Positions 32,638 through 44,348 of a DNA stretch of 64,000 nt are shown here, in pieces. The translations under genes and the position numbers were made by a program. The stretch's first letter is position 1; each line of letters opens with the position of its first letter. The stretch is from Paralithodes platypus (Eukaryota > Arthropoda > Malacostraca > Decapoda > Lithodidae), in the NCBI GenBank assembly GCA_032716605.1, contig CM064572.1, positions 43,140,508 through 43,204,507 of the forward strand, in the 5' to 3' direction. Under the pieces are notes generated by a model. The model ran no database searches, was not told the origin of the DNA, and saw only the letters and a list, made by a program, of their open reading frames with translations.

Positions 32638-32972
32638 TTAAGGGGGAGCGTGGTTGGGTTTTATGGTCCCCCCTTCTCCCTCGTGTTTAGCCCCAGTAGT
32701 TCTGAGATTTTAAGATGCTTACCCCCTTAGTTTGGCGATGCTATGATCTTTCACCCCATTTTTTTGCAAATATTAAGACCTTTCATGCAATGTAGGTGTC
32801 TATTTTTCCCTGGTGAGCGATAGCGAGCCTGTCATTTAAGAGCACCCGGCCTTCGGCCACTACATTATTTTATCAAGCAATGTACAAATGTATCTTGTCT
32901 TGGGGGTGTATTTGAAAAATTGGAGTTCTAGTGAGTAAACTAAAAGAAAAATCAAATGGATAATTAAATAAG
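32638..32972 (+). mobile_element. Family R MITE copy
   Basis: It starts TTAAGGGGGAGCGTGG and has CTTCTCCCTCGTGTTTAG, GGTGAGCGATAGCGAGCC and CCGGCCTTCGGCC. The right end merges with a short (AC)n. Confidence 0.8.
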
Positions 32973-33079
32973 CACACACACACACACACTGACGCACTCA
33001 TTAACGTATATATGTACAGTATATACTCAGCCACATACCCCATGGCTAGGGGTGGCCGACTCGAGACAGGGCTCAAACA

Positions 33080-33364
33080 GAAACAAAAAAATCCAATTAT
33101 TCTTAGGGTCCGGGACCACTTTTGCGTTCCCTCGCCCCTTGCTTTGTCTCATCTAGTAGGTGAATTTCATAGGGGGAAGAGGATTCCTACCCTCCCGCCC
33201 CCGAAGTAGAAAAAGTAGTAAAGGAAAAGAGACAGACCGAAACGGCTAAGGTTGGGTAGAGGATGGCAAGCCTCACTCTGGACAGGACCAGCCCTCACTT
33301 TATACATGTGCAAACTATTATACCTATTAATGCACTCACTAATACCTCACCACACTCACACCCA

Positions 33365-33399
<35 letters not shown>

Positions 33400-33451
33400 C
33401 CACACACACACACACACCTTCATTCACCATTTCTTTCTTTGCTTAATCCAG
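33080..33451. other. Non-coding stretch with (TC)n-(AC)n
   Basis: A compound (TC)n/(CA)n tract lies at 33366-33417. Nothing else was recognised. Confidence 0.6.
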
Positions 33452-33465
33452 AACAACATAATACA

Positions 33466-33970
33466 GGGCGGGTTAACCCCGAAAGGGGTTGAAATAGGGG
33501 AGCTATCCCCCCGCCAAAGGCGGCTTTCTAGGGCCTTTCCTAGCTGATGCTGAGAGGATTGGGTTCTAGTCATGTGGTGATGGGCTGGTCTATCAGAGTG
33601 AGAACTGAGCGATCTCTGCCATACCCATAGCTTACTCTGACTGTTCCTTTTACTTATATATTTTCTAGATCTCAAGTGACGGCGTCTCATCCGTGGATTG
33701 ACCTCTCAATCTACCAAGATTGGAAGCCAAAGCGTCACATTTTTCCTTTGCCCCTCAACTTTCTCTTCATAATTGCTGAGGGGCACAGGGCCCTAGGTGG
33801 GACTTTGGTTTCCCGGGCGTTTCCGCACCCTCCTCAGCTCCCCGCCATGGAGTGGCTTCGGTCACCCAGGCTTTATTGTGGTCGGCAGGGAGGGTTCTGT
33901 GGGGGCGCTCGGTTATGGCCTTGGCCTTTCTCGGGGCCTTGGGGCTGTTCGGCCAGGCAGCTTGGGGAAC
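33466..33970 (+). mobile_element. Retroposon X, longest copy, 14-bp target duplication
   Basis: AACAACATAATACA occurs at 33452-33465 and 33971-33984 as a perfect direct repeat. The 505-bp insert starts GGGCGGGTTAACCCCGAAAG (with hairpins such as CCGCCAAAGGCGG) and ends in GGGGAAC, a short (AAC)n tail that merges with the duplication. The copy at 21138-21562 lacks about 80 bp at the 5' end. A frame with PLPLNFLFIIAEG is kept in both, but there is no domain I recognise. Confidence 0.87.
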
Positions 33971-34017
33971 AACAACATAATACACGAACAATGCAACCAG
34001 TTATGGGGATAGTGATT

Positions 34018-34372
34018 ATTTTGTGGGGTCTATTTATTTATATATTTAATTTATGTTTTAGCTTCCTCGCTAGACCTCCATCAAACTTAATAACAAATCC
34101 ATTAGATCCCCCTTCGAGATTAATTTGTAAATTTTTCGGAAGAAAAATTTCACGGCCGAAGGCCAGATCCTCCACAATTACAGGCTCGCTATCGCTCTCC
34201 AGGAAAAAATCGACACCTAAAGGGCACGAAAGATATTAAAATTGACAACGAGATGGGGTGAAAGGTGTTAGATTCGACAAACTAATGGGACAAACATCTT
34301 AAAATCTGAAAACTAATGAGGCTAAACATGAGGAAAAAGGGGGGTCAGAAAAATGGCCCATTTCCCCTAAAA
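34018..34372 (-). mobile_element. Family R MITE copy
   Basis: CTTCCTCGCTAGACCTCCAT, TCACGGCCGAAGGCC, ACAGGCTCGCTATCGCTC and GACACCTAAAGGGCACGAAA. Ends read TGGGGTC at the left and GGCCCATTTCCCC at the right, with TTAA decayed. Confidence 0.78.
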
Positions 34373-34599
34373 CAATATATAAGACACTCAATGTCAGTCC
34401 CAAGAATACGAGGATAAATATAAGTCTATTGTCACGCTTCCTATATCATTTTGTATTTTCTATTACACAACCGAATTATTATTATTATTCCCAGTCACAC
34501 GATATCATTCCAAGTTATGAGTTAGGTGAGATATATAACTGCCTACCTTACTTAGTGGTGTAAATAATAGTTTTTAGTGATGTAAATATTAGTTATATA

Positions 34600-34930
34600 T
34601 GTCTTCCTGGAGGGGGACGGGGACACACACACACATCTGTGAGCGCGTCTGGCTCACAACCAGAAGGTCCCGGGTTCGAGACCCGGGCGGGGAAGAGACA
34701 TTTGGGCAAGTCTCCTAACGGTGTAGCCTCTGTTCACCTAGCAGTATAAATAGGAACCTGGTATAAGTGGACGAAGTTGTGACGTCCCATCTGGGGTTGG
34801 TGATCGGTTACAAGGTGAGATGGGTATCGTACTGGTCAACCTAAGCTACTGGTCAAGCTAAGCCTTCGGGTGAGACTGGTACCGTAGTGAGAATGGTACC
34901 GTACAGATTAACCCTAAGCCTTCATATCCA
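34600..34930 (+). mobile_element. tRNA-Val-like SINE with disrupted A box
   Basis: The sequence GCGTCTGGCTCACAACCAGA folds as an anticodon arm with loop CTCACAA (anticodon CAC, valine), followed by AAGGTCCCGGGTTCGAGACC (B box). The A-box region is replaced by GACACACACACACATCTGTG, an (AC)n run. The body has CACCTAGCAGTATAAATAGG. The 3' end is not sharply defined. Confidence 0.7.
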
Positions 34931-35411
34931 GATGTAGCCAACTGGCTAAAATACAGACTACACACACATCCACAGCCATTCCAACGATACATAAAAACAC
35001 TTAACATGCATTTCACGCAATACATTCCCAGTTAAGGAGGCGCGATAATAATGAGCTTAGCTCGCATTGCATGGATTCCCCTTGACGAACAAGTAACTGA
35101 GTAACACCGTAAGGTTATTTGACAAATTCCTGGATAAAACACGACTACCATTAAAATAAATACACCAATACATATACTAATAAACACAATTAACTAAAAA
35201 GTACACAGACCCTTTACCTAAATAATTACCGATCATCAACAAGACTCCATATCAAAAGTCAATCCATAGTAGAGAACAAAAACTCAAGTCTTATTTTATG
35301 ATTATATTATTCTTTCTTAGTTTCTTCTCCGTCCCCCAATAACACGACCAAATTATTCGCTGTCACAGCAAATCACTCTTGGTTATGAGATGTTAAGGGG
35401 GTAGTGCCTGT
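34931..35411. other. Non-coding stretch, nothing recognised
   Basis: AT-rich without recognised features. Confidence 0.4.
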
Positions 35412-35599
<188 letters not shown>

Positions 35600-35600
<1 letters not shown>

Positions 35601-35644
35601 ATTATTTATTTATTAATTTAGTCACTAGGCCTCCATCAAAGCTT

Positions 35645-35679
<35 letters not shown>

Positions 35680-35938
35680 TATATCCCCAGTCAAGATAAA
35701 TTTGTGTAATTTTCGGTAGAAAAATGTCCAGGCCGAAGGCCGATTGTTTCTAAAATTATAGGCTCGCTTTCGCTCGTCTGGATAAAATCGACACCTAAAT
35801 GGCACGAAAGGTCTCAAAATTTGACAAAGAAATGGGGCGAAAGGTCTCAATATCGCCAAACTAACGGAACGGAAGTCTTAAAATCTCAAATCTAATATGA
35901 AAAACATGAGGGAGAAGGGGGACCAGAAAAAGCCTTAA
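35600..35938 (-). mobile_element. Family R MITE with a 34-bp poly-C tract
   Basis: GCCTCCATCAAAGCTTA is followed by 34 consecutive C (35646-35679) where other copies have a short G/C run. The rest (GCCGAAGGCCGATT, GCTCGCTTTCGCTCG, GGTCTCAATATCGCC) is normal. The right TTAA (35935-35938) is also the left TTAA of the next element. Confidence 0.8.
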
Positions 35939-36254
35939 CACCTTCTGTACCAGCGACGGCAGGGAGCCGTCAGTAGATAAGTCACTCCCCAGTCCCAGCG
36001 ACGGCAAGGAGCCGTTATTATTGTACTTTCCTTGTAACTGCCAGTATCGGGCAGTGCCTGGTACCACAACCGTTTTAGCACTGTTCTCGAGTTGGCAACA
36101 CTTCTCAGCTTATATCCAACATTCTGCAGGCTGGGAGAGCCAGTATTCCTTCATCTTTTGAGGTGGGAGGGTGTTCTGTCTTGCCATTTTGGCCACATTG
36201 CTGGGGACTGGGGGGGACTTTTATTACTGTATCCGCCGGTACAGTAGGGGTTAA
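35935..36254 (+). mobile_element. Family A TTAA MITE, 320 bp
   Basis: TTAA at 35935-35938 and 36251-36254. The left end CACCTTCTGTACCAGCGACG and the right end ATCCGCCGGTACAGTAGGGG are inverted repeats. The middle is unlike other A copies, so it is either a divergent subfamily or carries foreign sequence. Confidence 0.78.
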
Positions 36255-36408
36255 GTACAGTGGATACAGAGAGTTATGATTACCTAGCAAGTATTACTGC
36301 GAAGTACCAAGTGATAATAGCACCAGTAGAATATTATATTGAGTATATATACCCCAACACACGCTATCCCAACCCCCTCCCCACAGACACATCAATCCAT
36401 ACCTCCTT

Positions 36409-36418
<10 letters not shown>

Positions 36419-36444
<26 letters not shown>

Positions 36445-36695
36445 GCTAGAGGAGAGAAGAACTCGAGGAGACCTGCTAGCAATGTTTAGATGCATGAGAG
36501 GGTTCGAGCGACTCGATAAGGACGATTTTATTATATTAGGCTGGACGATGGAAGAACCAAAGGGCTTATGTAAAAGATAAGAAAGGAGAGGTGCAAGTCC
36601 AATGTGAAAAAGTTTAGCTTTCCGCATAGAACGATAGATAGGTGGAACAACTTAAGTGCGGAGATTTTAAAAGCAAGAAATATCCACAACTAAGG
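36419..36695 (+). pseudogene. CR1-like LINE C-terminal fragment behind (AC)n
   Basis: After an (AC)n run (36419-36444) the sequence encodes LEERRTRGDLLAMFRCMRGF and, in another frame, a KKFSFPHRTIDRWNNL-like segment. These resemble the distal C-terminal region of CR1-type LINE polymerases (compare DDLIEVFKIFKG at 17.8 kb). No RT motif is present. One frameshift lies near 36570. Confidence 0.7.
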
Positions 36696-36897
36696 ATAGT
36701 ACATTATATAAAATTGATCTTGTCCTTTCTTCTATAGCCTACTACAAGACTATATCCCTGCCACACGAAATCCATTTTGGTCTGACAATGACAATAATTT
36801 CAGTGAGGTATGGTTCATTAGCAAGTATAACGGCGCCATCACCGGTGAATATTTTAGTCTTAGAATATTATATGGATTTCTGAAGAACTCGATAAAA

Positions 36898-37028
<131 letters not shown>

Positions 37029-37904
37029 CACATATACACCATCACACACACCTTCACTCTATCTCTCTCACACACCAACTGCATCATAACCTATCACACA
37101 TCCATATGTTATTCTTCAATAAAACAATATATGAATATTAAATAATAAACAAAACAATAATAATATAAAAGTAAACACAATGAGCGACTAAAACATTAAA
37201 AAAAATTACATAATGCAGCATAATTACTCTTTTCAAGATACGATTACGCATTTACAATTAATGCAGAAGAACGAGACACTATGATCAACAAACAAGTAAC
37301 CAGCACGAAATTCAACCCACCTTGTATTTGGTCACAGCTAGGAGGTAGAATAGATTGGCCAAGTTTATGACTAGCCCTGTCATGTGTAAGACGGACCCTG
37401 CCAAGTGTACTGGCAATACGTCGTGTGTGACACCGACACAAGTGTTACCTGTGTTACCTGTGAGGCACTTAGCTCACAGGCCTTGTAATAGACTGACCTC
37501 ACTGCAGCAGAGACTCGCCTCTACTCACTCTGCAGCCTGTGGTTTGATACCTGGCGTGAAGACCAAGAGCAGCCCTGAGGAGAGAAGAAACTCTGACGAC
37601 TTAAAAGCCTGTGGTTTGAGACCTTGTAGAAGCCGATCTTGTAAGAAAAGAAGACTGATGACCCTAACTGAGGTAAATCTGATATAATATTATAATATTG
37701 TATTCTGTTTACTATTATTCTTAATTTGATAACTCGCAGTCTCGATGTGTGAGACCCCATATTTTATATATAAATACAATTCTGTTCTGTACGTATTGTA
37801 TAACTCGCCTTGTGTTATCATTGCATTTAGTATATATACTGCAGACTTCTTGGTTTCTCCCCGTTAGAAGAACTCACAATTACCAGTTAATACAAATCAT
37901 ACGT
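37029..37904. other. Non-coding stretch with a short internal repeat
   Basis: The phrase AGCCTGTGGTTTGA occurs at about 37532 and 37607. A 110-codon open frame at 37355-37687 has no recognised domain. No other feature was seen. Confidence 0.4.
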
Positions 37905-38121
37905 TTAACTCTTTGAGGTCCGGGGGTTTAGTATTCAAAATAGAATTATCTTACTCTCATAATTACCTCTCCAAAATTAGTTTTCTACCCACAACTCGCT
38001 CAAAGACAACTGCAGACGGTGAAGTAATTAAACTAAAGTTTGCTAAACACCCCTGATGGTCACAAAGGTTTAAGATATCCCTAAGGAAGCGATCGCGTCC
38101 ACACGTGAGTGAAAGGGTAAA
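37905..38121 (+). mobile_element. Family B TTAA MITE
   Basis: It starts TTAACTCTTTGAGGTCC at 37905 and ends GTGAGTGAAAGGGTAAA. CTCAAAGACAACTGCAGACG and ACACCCCTGATGGTCACAAA are the reverse complement of segments at 10709-10860. Confidence 0.72.
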
Positions 38122-38649
38122 TACTATTTTTAGCAAATGCTATCCGTAAGAAATAAATATCGATGATCGTATTGCTTAAAGGAAAACATAAGTCCACGAA
38201 CATATATGAGTTACTGTGCATAAAATGGTATCAATAACTTACCATGATCGCCAGTAAATGAGTCCTTTGGAAACTATACCCTGTTCATTATAGGTAGGCC
38301 AGAAGTCCTGACCACTAACCTCCGTAAACTCAAAAGGGGTCAAAATAAATGGTCTGAAAATTACCATATCTACACCTATCCTTTGGTTGACTCTGCCCAA
38401 ATGGTAAAAATAATCTTCCCAAATGGTATAAATATTAACTTGATTACGCTAGTCGTGTTTGAGCTATAGAGGTTAGTGGTCCAGATTTTTGGCCTATCTA
38501 TAATGAATGGAGTATAGGTATTTTGAAAACTAGTGGTTCTAGTCAAAGTTCTTGCATCATCGGTTACTGCCTCCCCATTCACATACCTGAAAAGATAAGA
38601 TTACAGGGACGTCATTATATCTACTTATATATTTGTTATCATTACCGGT
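38122..38649. other. Non-coding stretch with an inverted duplication
   Basis: CTATACCCTGTTCATTATAGGTAGG-like sequence (38270) recurs in reverse near 38495-38520 (CTATCTATAATGAATGGAG), and GGTCAGGAC/GTGGTCCAGA pairs lie just inside, so a loose hairpin of about 250 bp. No gene was seen. Confidence 0.4.
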
Positions 38650-38958
38650 ATATACTGTATATATACACATATTAGTTTTAATCTGCTCACTAGACCTCAA
38701 TCAGACGTAGACAAAAACGCACATCCTAAAAAATTTCCCCTTCGACATAAATTTGTAGACAAATTTGTCGGTAGAAAAAATTCCCGCTTCCTAAATTACA
38801 GGCTCCCTATTCCTCACTAGGAAAGAAATCAACACCTTACTAGCGCGAAGTCTTAATACTGACATAACAATGGGCGAAACTCTTAAAATTGAAAAACTTA
38901 TTGGGCTAAACATGAAGGCGAAGGGGGTTGAGAAAAAAAAATCAATACTTGCCCTTAA
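38650..38958 (-). mobile_element. Family R MITE, degenerate
   Basis: CTAGACCTCAATCAGACG, AATTACAGGCTCCCTATTCC and the terminal GCCCTTAA (38955-38958). The GC hairpin is lost. Confidence 0.72.
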
Positions 38959-38997
38959 ACAACGATGTGTTGGGATTTAATCATGCATCCAGTTCCA

Positions 38998-39560
38998 AGT
39001 AAGGGAAGGTTTGTTTTTTCTGGACCCCCTTCTCCCTCATGTTTAGCCCCATTAATTTTGAGATTATAGGATGTTAATTACATTCCATTAGTTTGGCGAT
39101 TTTGAGATTTGTCGCCCCATTTCTTTGTCAATTTATAAGATAATTTGTATCACTTAAAGTGGCGATTATTTCCCTGGCGAGCGATAACGAGCCTGTAGTG
39201 AGGAACCGGCGTTCGGCCAAAACATTTTCTCCCGAAAACTATATAAATAAATCTCGATGGAGGGTATTAGGGGGGATTTTCTTTAAAGTTTGATGGAGGT
39301 CTAGGGATCAAATTAAAAACCTTGCATTAACCCATTCAGTACCGGTGGCGCCATTTACAATATATTCTGGTAGCTAATTGACTATTATATTCAGCTTAGT
39401 AAGGGCGTCCACCAATTAAAAGGCTACAGATTATCTCAATTAACCTTTATAGCTACTATATATCTTTCCCAAGCTTCATAATATCGTCTAAATGTAGCTG
39501 AAACAAAACAAAAGAGACGTCACTGGTACTGGACGGGTTAACCTCTCTGCCACAATTACT
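38998..39560 (+). mobile_element. Family R MITE with family A nested near its right end
   Basis: CTTCTCCCTCATGTTTAGCC, GGCGAGCGATAACGAGCC and TTGATGGAGGTCTAGGGA, then the family A element 39327-39541. Confidence 0.75.
39327..39541 (+). mobile_element. Family A TTAA MITE
   Basis: TTAA at 39327-39330 and 39538-39541. Ends CCCATTCAGTACCGGTGGCG and ACGTCACTGGTACTGGACGGG. Confidence 0.87.
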
Positions 39561-39746
39561 GCCATTCCAGAATTATTATTATTATAAAATGTAAACGGTA
39601 ATCGATCTGGTTATATAAAAAAAGCTATACTTGGATAAAAATATACTTGTAAATAAAAATACAAAATAATAATATGGTTATAAAAAGGGTAAATAATGTG
39701 ATCAGACTGCTTCGGTGATATCCTTTTATAAGAATACTGTCACCTT

Positions 39747-40121
39747 TTAATGGGGGATGGTTAACTTTTTGGTCGATCTTTTCATTTATTAATTATTTTA
39801 CTAGTTTTCTCCCTAGACCTCCATCAAACTTATTAAAAAAAATAGATAAATAAAACATCCATCAGATCCCCCTTCAAGATTAATTTGTACATTTTTCGGT
39901 AAAAAAAAAATTCCCGGCCAAAGGCCGGTTCTTCCAAAATTACAGGCTCACTATCGTTCGTCAGGAAATAAATCGACACGACAGGTCTTAATATTGACAA
40001 GGAAATGGGGCGGAAGGTCTTAAAATCGACAAACTAAAGGGGCAAACATCTTAAAATCTGAAAACTTATGGGGCTAAACATGAAGCAGGGGGACAAAAAA
40101 AAACGGCCCATCTCTTCTTAA
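39747..40121 (-). mobile_element. Family R MITE with TTAA at both ends
   Basis: It begins TTAATGGGGGATGG at 39747 and ends GGCCCATCTCTTCTTAA at 40121 (375 bp). It contains TCCCGGCCAAAGGCCGG and TCACTATCGTTCGTCAGG. Confidence 0.82.
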
Positions 40122-40723
40122 AATCTACCTCCATTCCAGTTACCGATTCCAGTGCAAAAGAATCTCAATATTTTGGCAGAATAACATTGCGAATGAGAAG
40201 TTGAAGAAAACCCATCATGGAAATTCAAATGTAGTCATTCCATTCAGTTGCCTCCACACAGTATAGTTGTCACAAACAAACTCACATATAATAATCTTTC
40301 ACACAGTCACTAGCATACACTCTCGTTGAAATGTTAAATTCTCACAATATTACTCACAGATACTCACAGATGATACCCGGGCAGGAGGCTATTCAGCCTG
40401 TATGGCCCGGCTCAATATTTATATATATATATTGCTCACACAGATCCACTATACTCTACATGTCTTTTTCCAGCTGACGGTAAAATGCTATGTCTTCAGC
40501 TACTACACTAGTATGCAGGTTGTGTATCGAAATATGTTGTTAGTTACGAAAACTTGTCACTAATATGAAGCAGAGACATGGTAGTTTCTTATTTTTCAGT
40601 TAGTTATCGAGAAATCAGTTGCTAGGGGATTCAAGTTAACATCAGCTGAAATGAAACCGAGTATAGAAGTCACTCTCAGTCATTTGCAGTTCCTACAATA
40701 TTTTCTACACGGTGACTCACACA
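40122..40723. other. Non-coding stretch upstream of the LTR element
   Basis: Nothing recognised. It is the left flank of the LTR retrotransposon insertion. Confidence 0.45.
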
Positions 40724-40727
40724 GTAG

Positions 40728-42625
40728 TGTGACGCTTCTGCATAGTAGCCACGTGCGGGCATGCGCGCGCGTCGGCTGCCCAGCCGTTTAGAAACCGGCT
40801 GGCGGCAGCCGGCCGGCAGGCTTTTCCTTAGTATATATCCTACGACAACGTAACTAATGTCTGGGATATTCTTATGTTGTTTCACAGCTTGAAGCTGCCC
40901 TTATTCTTAACCAATGCATCTTAGTATATTTTATTCTCGATAGTTGATTGTTTCATTATAATATATAAGATGTAAGTCTAGTGAGAGTGGGAGGAGACGA
41001 GCAGGAGAGAGAGACCGGCTGGGGGACGTTGCTTCGCGCGGAGAGTCCAGCTTGGGACGAGCCTGATGTTGCCACGTGCATTTGATAGCAACGTTAGGCT
41101 TAGTTTCGACTCACGCCAGGGGTAGAGGATTTTGACCCGGCAACTGTGTTGAGTGTTGCCAAGCATGAGATGTATTTTGCATGACTAGGGTGGGGTCCAG
41201 ACAGATTCAAGACTCAGAGCTCACCTCACTGTCGTACCCTTCGGACCCCCTTGATATCTATCCCTCTCAACCCCACTTAGAAACTTTCTCTCGTACTTTG
41301 TATACCTTCCTTCCACTACTTCACCAATCTATTTAATTATCCCATCCCTTTGATAGACCTTATATCTATTATTGTATTAACGACGAGCTCTCAGATAACT
41401 AGATAGGATTTTGGGCCTTATGCAGAGATATAATTGTTAATGAGACCTAGGAAGCTTTTTTGTTATCTCATATTTGGTGGTTTTATGCTTGCTAGTGTGT
41501 TCTTGTGTCAGGTTAGCAGGGGCTAGACCGGAGGGGAGGCTTTTTGCGATCCTTTAAGTAAAGTCTGCTAGTGCGAGTCCTGTGGACCCGCACGACTTTA
41601 CTAGCATACCCGTGGGAGTCTGGGGGCATTTTCTTGTCTGTGTCCCTGTGTGTCTAGCGTTGTGTTGTGTGAGGGCCCTTGCCTAGTCCACTCAGCACTG
41701 CGCTAGCACGTCTTGCATTTGTTTTAGGGTCACCAGGAGAGAGTCAGATACTTGCGATCTGAGTCTCTCAAGAGAGCACCCTTTCAATTAGAGTATTTGG
41801 CACACAGACTTGGGAACGTCCCTAGGCTAGAGCAGGTGGCTCAACCCGGGTATCCGAAGCCTATATCCTTCCGGCTAGACCTCTGCCACCTGGCAGATTA
41901 ACAGCTAGGGGTTTATCATCTCTGTATGCTTGTTATTGTGCCACAGTTTACCGTTTTTGTGAGCATTGTGAGTCAGGGTGTGGCTTAGAGACTCTGTCCG
42001 AGCAGGCTTGCCTGACTAAGAGTGAGAAGCACACCTGTATGTGGTTATGTTGCGAGTTGCTGCCTTTATTTAATTATACCTATGCCATTATACACTGTAT
42101 GGCCTATCACTAGTATTTATTCCTGCTTATGAGTTAAGAGTTCTCTAAATCCGTAACGTACTTTCTTTGCTAAGCATCAGATCCTACAGTAGCCGCATGC
42201 AGTTTAGAAACCCGCATCTTGTCTACCTGTACGATGTTTTGAGGACTGTTTGCTTTCACCTTCTTTCACGCAGGGGTGATTAGTTGTATTAATTAACGTA
42301 ACGTTAAATGTACTTTCTTCTAGTTTGTTATTAAATTGTTTCTGCAATTTAATTCCGTTATCTATCTTTTCCTTGAAGCTTTAAGTCAACTTAATTGTGT
42401 GATCTTTTATATAGCCTGCTTGACTATCAGCAGTCTATAGTGCGTGCACCCTGTAACCGAGTCATAGGATACCTTGTTGTCCAGGCAGGACTCTTGACGG
42501 TTTAGGGTGGTTTGTTGCCTGGGTTTATAGATAAGGGTTGGATCTAGCGTTTTCCGTTGTTGCTTGTTGCCGCGTACCTAGTCCAATAGAAAGAGCCCAG
42601 TGTTTATATATCCCAGGACGTAACA
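40728..42625 (+). repeat. 5' LTR, 1,898 bp
   Basis: It starts TGTGACGCTTCTGCATAG and ends CCCAGGACGTAACA. The same sequence, broken by two insertions, forms the 3' LTR. Differences are few in the parts read (for example AGCCGGCCGG against AGCCAGCCGG near the start), so the element is moderately young. Confidence 0.93.
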
Positions 42626-42627
42626 AA

Positions 42628-42645
42628 TGGCGACCTTGCATAGGA
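42628..42645 (+). promoter_or_regulatory. Putative primer binding site
   Basis: Two bases after the 5' LTR the sequence TGGCGACCTTGCATAGG begins. TGG is the complement of a tRNA CCA end, and TGGCGAC fits tRNAs ending GTCGCCA. The exact primer tRNA was not determined. Confidence 0.6.
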
Positions 42646-42839
42646 TTTACTGAACAGAGGAATATAGTGGTCATTGTTTTTGAGATTCCTTATGATTAGA
42701 GGAATACAGTGGACATAGTTTTTTTTTTTGGAGCAACCAATATAACACATTAAAGACTTTAAATAACATTAGTATATACATACTTGCATAGGAGATAAGG
42801 CACATTCTATAACCGTGATAATTACTGCAGTACACAAGC

Positions 42840-44348
42840 ATGTCTAATACATCAGAACACAGTGATGGGTCAGGTCACGATACGGGCTCGGAGGGAGAAA
42901 GACCTGTGGAGTGGCTAGTCGATAGCGAGGAGGGTGCTAGAAGATTTTTAGAGGTGCCCCTTACCGCTGACAGGGTGTTGAAGCTGAATAAGTATGGCTT
43001 AAAGTGTGTGGCAGGTCTTCAGGGTCACCAGGGTTTAAGTGGCATGAAGAAAGATCAGCTGAGGACTTTGATATTGGGTTTAGAAGGGTGAGACCTGGGT
43101 GGAGAGGCGACTGGGGGCCCCGGTCCCCAGCCCCCCCTCCACTCTACCCCCATATCAAACGTCAGGATGCCTGAATTTAGTAGATACCCCCAAGTTGATG
43201 GTCAATGGCAGCGTGGAATTCAATCACAGGGACCCTCTCTATTAAATGCACCTTCCCCTCCTCAAGGGTTAACTCCAGATTTGTTGTTTCGGCTTGAGAT
43301 GGCCAAGGTTGAGGTTGCTAGAGCTCAGGTTGAGGCTGCTAGAGCTCAGGTTGAGGCTGCCGAGAGACAGGCTAGTGTGCAGGCTGAGGCTGCAGAGAGA
43401 ACAGCTATACGAGAGGCTGAACTGCAGGCAGAGTCTACTAGGTATCGGGCTGACAGGGAGCTGGAGAGATCTCGAGTGGAGGTAACAGGGCGAAATATTG
43501 GGGGAGGTAACAGACATCGGGACCAATCATTGTCGCACCTGCTTAAACTAGTTCCTGTGTTCGATGAATTAGGTGTGACTGAGTTTTTTATGCGATTTGA
43601 GAAGAAGTGTCAGGAACACCAGTGGCCTCAGGAAAAGTGGGCAGCATTAGTTTCATCAAGACTCCTAGGAAAGGGGCTAAAAGCGTATGATGCACTACCT
43701 TTAGAGTCCTGTGTAGTTTATGATGAGCTAAAGAAGGCTATGCTACGGGCCTATGAGTTACAACCAGAAACTTACCGCTTGAAGTTTCGGGGTGTTACTA
43801 AGGGCAAGGATAGTACCTTCCTAGAACACGCCCGGGACTTGTCTGATGCACTACGACATTGGCTGCGTTCTGAGAGGGCAGCTACTTTTGAGGAGTTGAG
43901 TGAGCTGGTTCTCTTGGAGCAGTTCTTTAAGTGCACAGGCGGGGACTTAACATTAAATATAAAGGAAAAAAATCCTAGAACTCTCCAGGAGGCAGCAGAA
44001 ATGGCTGACCGCCGACTGTCATTAATTCGAGGGTGCGAAGCAGCAGCTAGGAATGAGTCGGGTGCAAAGGATCGTACCCCTCCCCCTCCCAAGAATTTTG
44101 ATACACATAAATACACAAAACCATCTAGCACTGACAATAAAACTGAACATAAACCAAATACCGTCCCGTATAAGAAGTCTAATGGTACCTCCCACGCCCA
44201 AGGGAAACCAAAGAGTAAAGAGTGCTTTGCATGTCACAAGGAGGGTCACTTTGCAAATGCTTGTCCGAACAAGCCACCAAACAAGGTTGTGTCATTGGCC
44301 CGCAGCATAGGGGTGTCGTCTATATCTTCTGAGTTTGCCAAAGGGTAG
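42840..44348 (+). pseudogene. gag: gag with SCAN-like capsid segment and CCHC zinc knuckle; one in-frame stop
   Basis: Gag is the structural protein that would assemble the cytoplasmic particle and package the element's RNA. The first ATG is at 42840. The frame meets a TGA at 43089-43091 but stays open beyond it to 44348, so one nonsense change separates an 83-residue start from the 393-codon remainder (ATG 43167). In the remainder, residues ~45-110 are a charged, Ala/Glu/Arg-rich probable coiled coil. Residues ~203-281 (YRLKFRG ... LVLLEQFFKCTGG ... AAEMADRR) have the spacing of SCAN domains. Residues ~352-366 form the zinc knuckle CFACHKEGHFANAC (C-x2-C-x4-H-x4-C). The next frame (protease) starts at the gag stop in the +1 frame. 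Confidence 0.9.
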
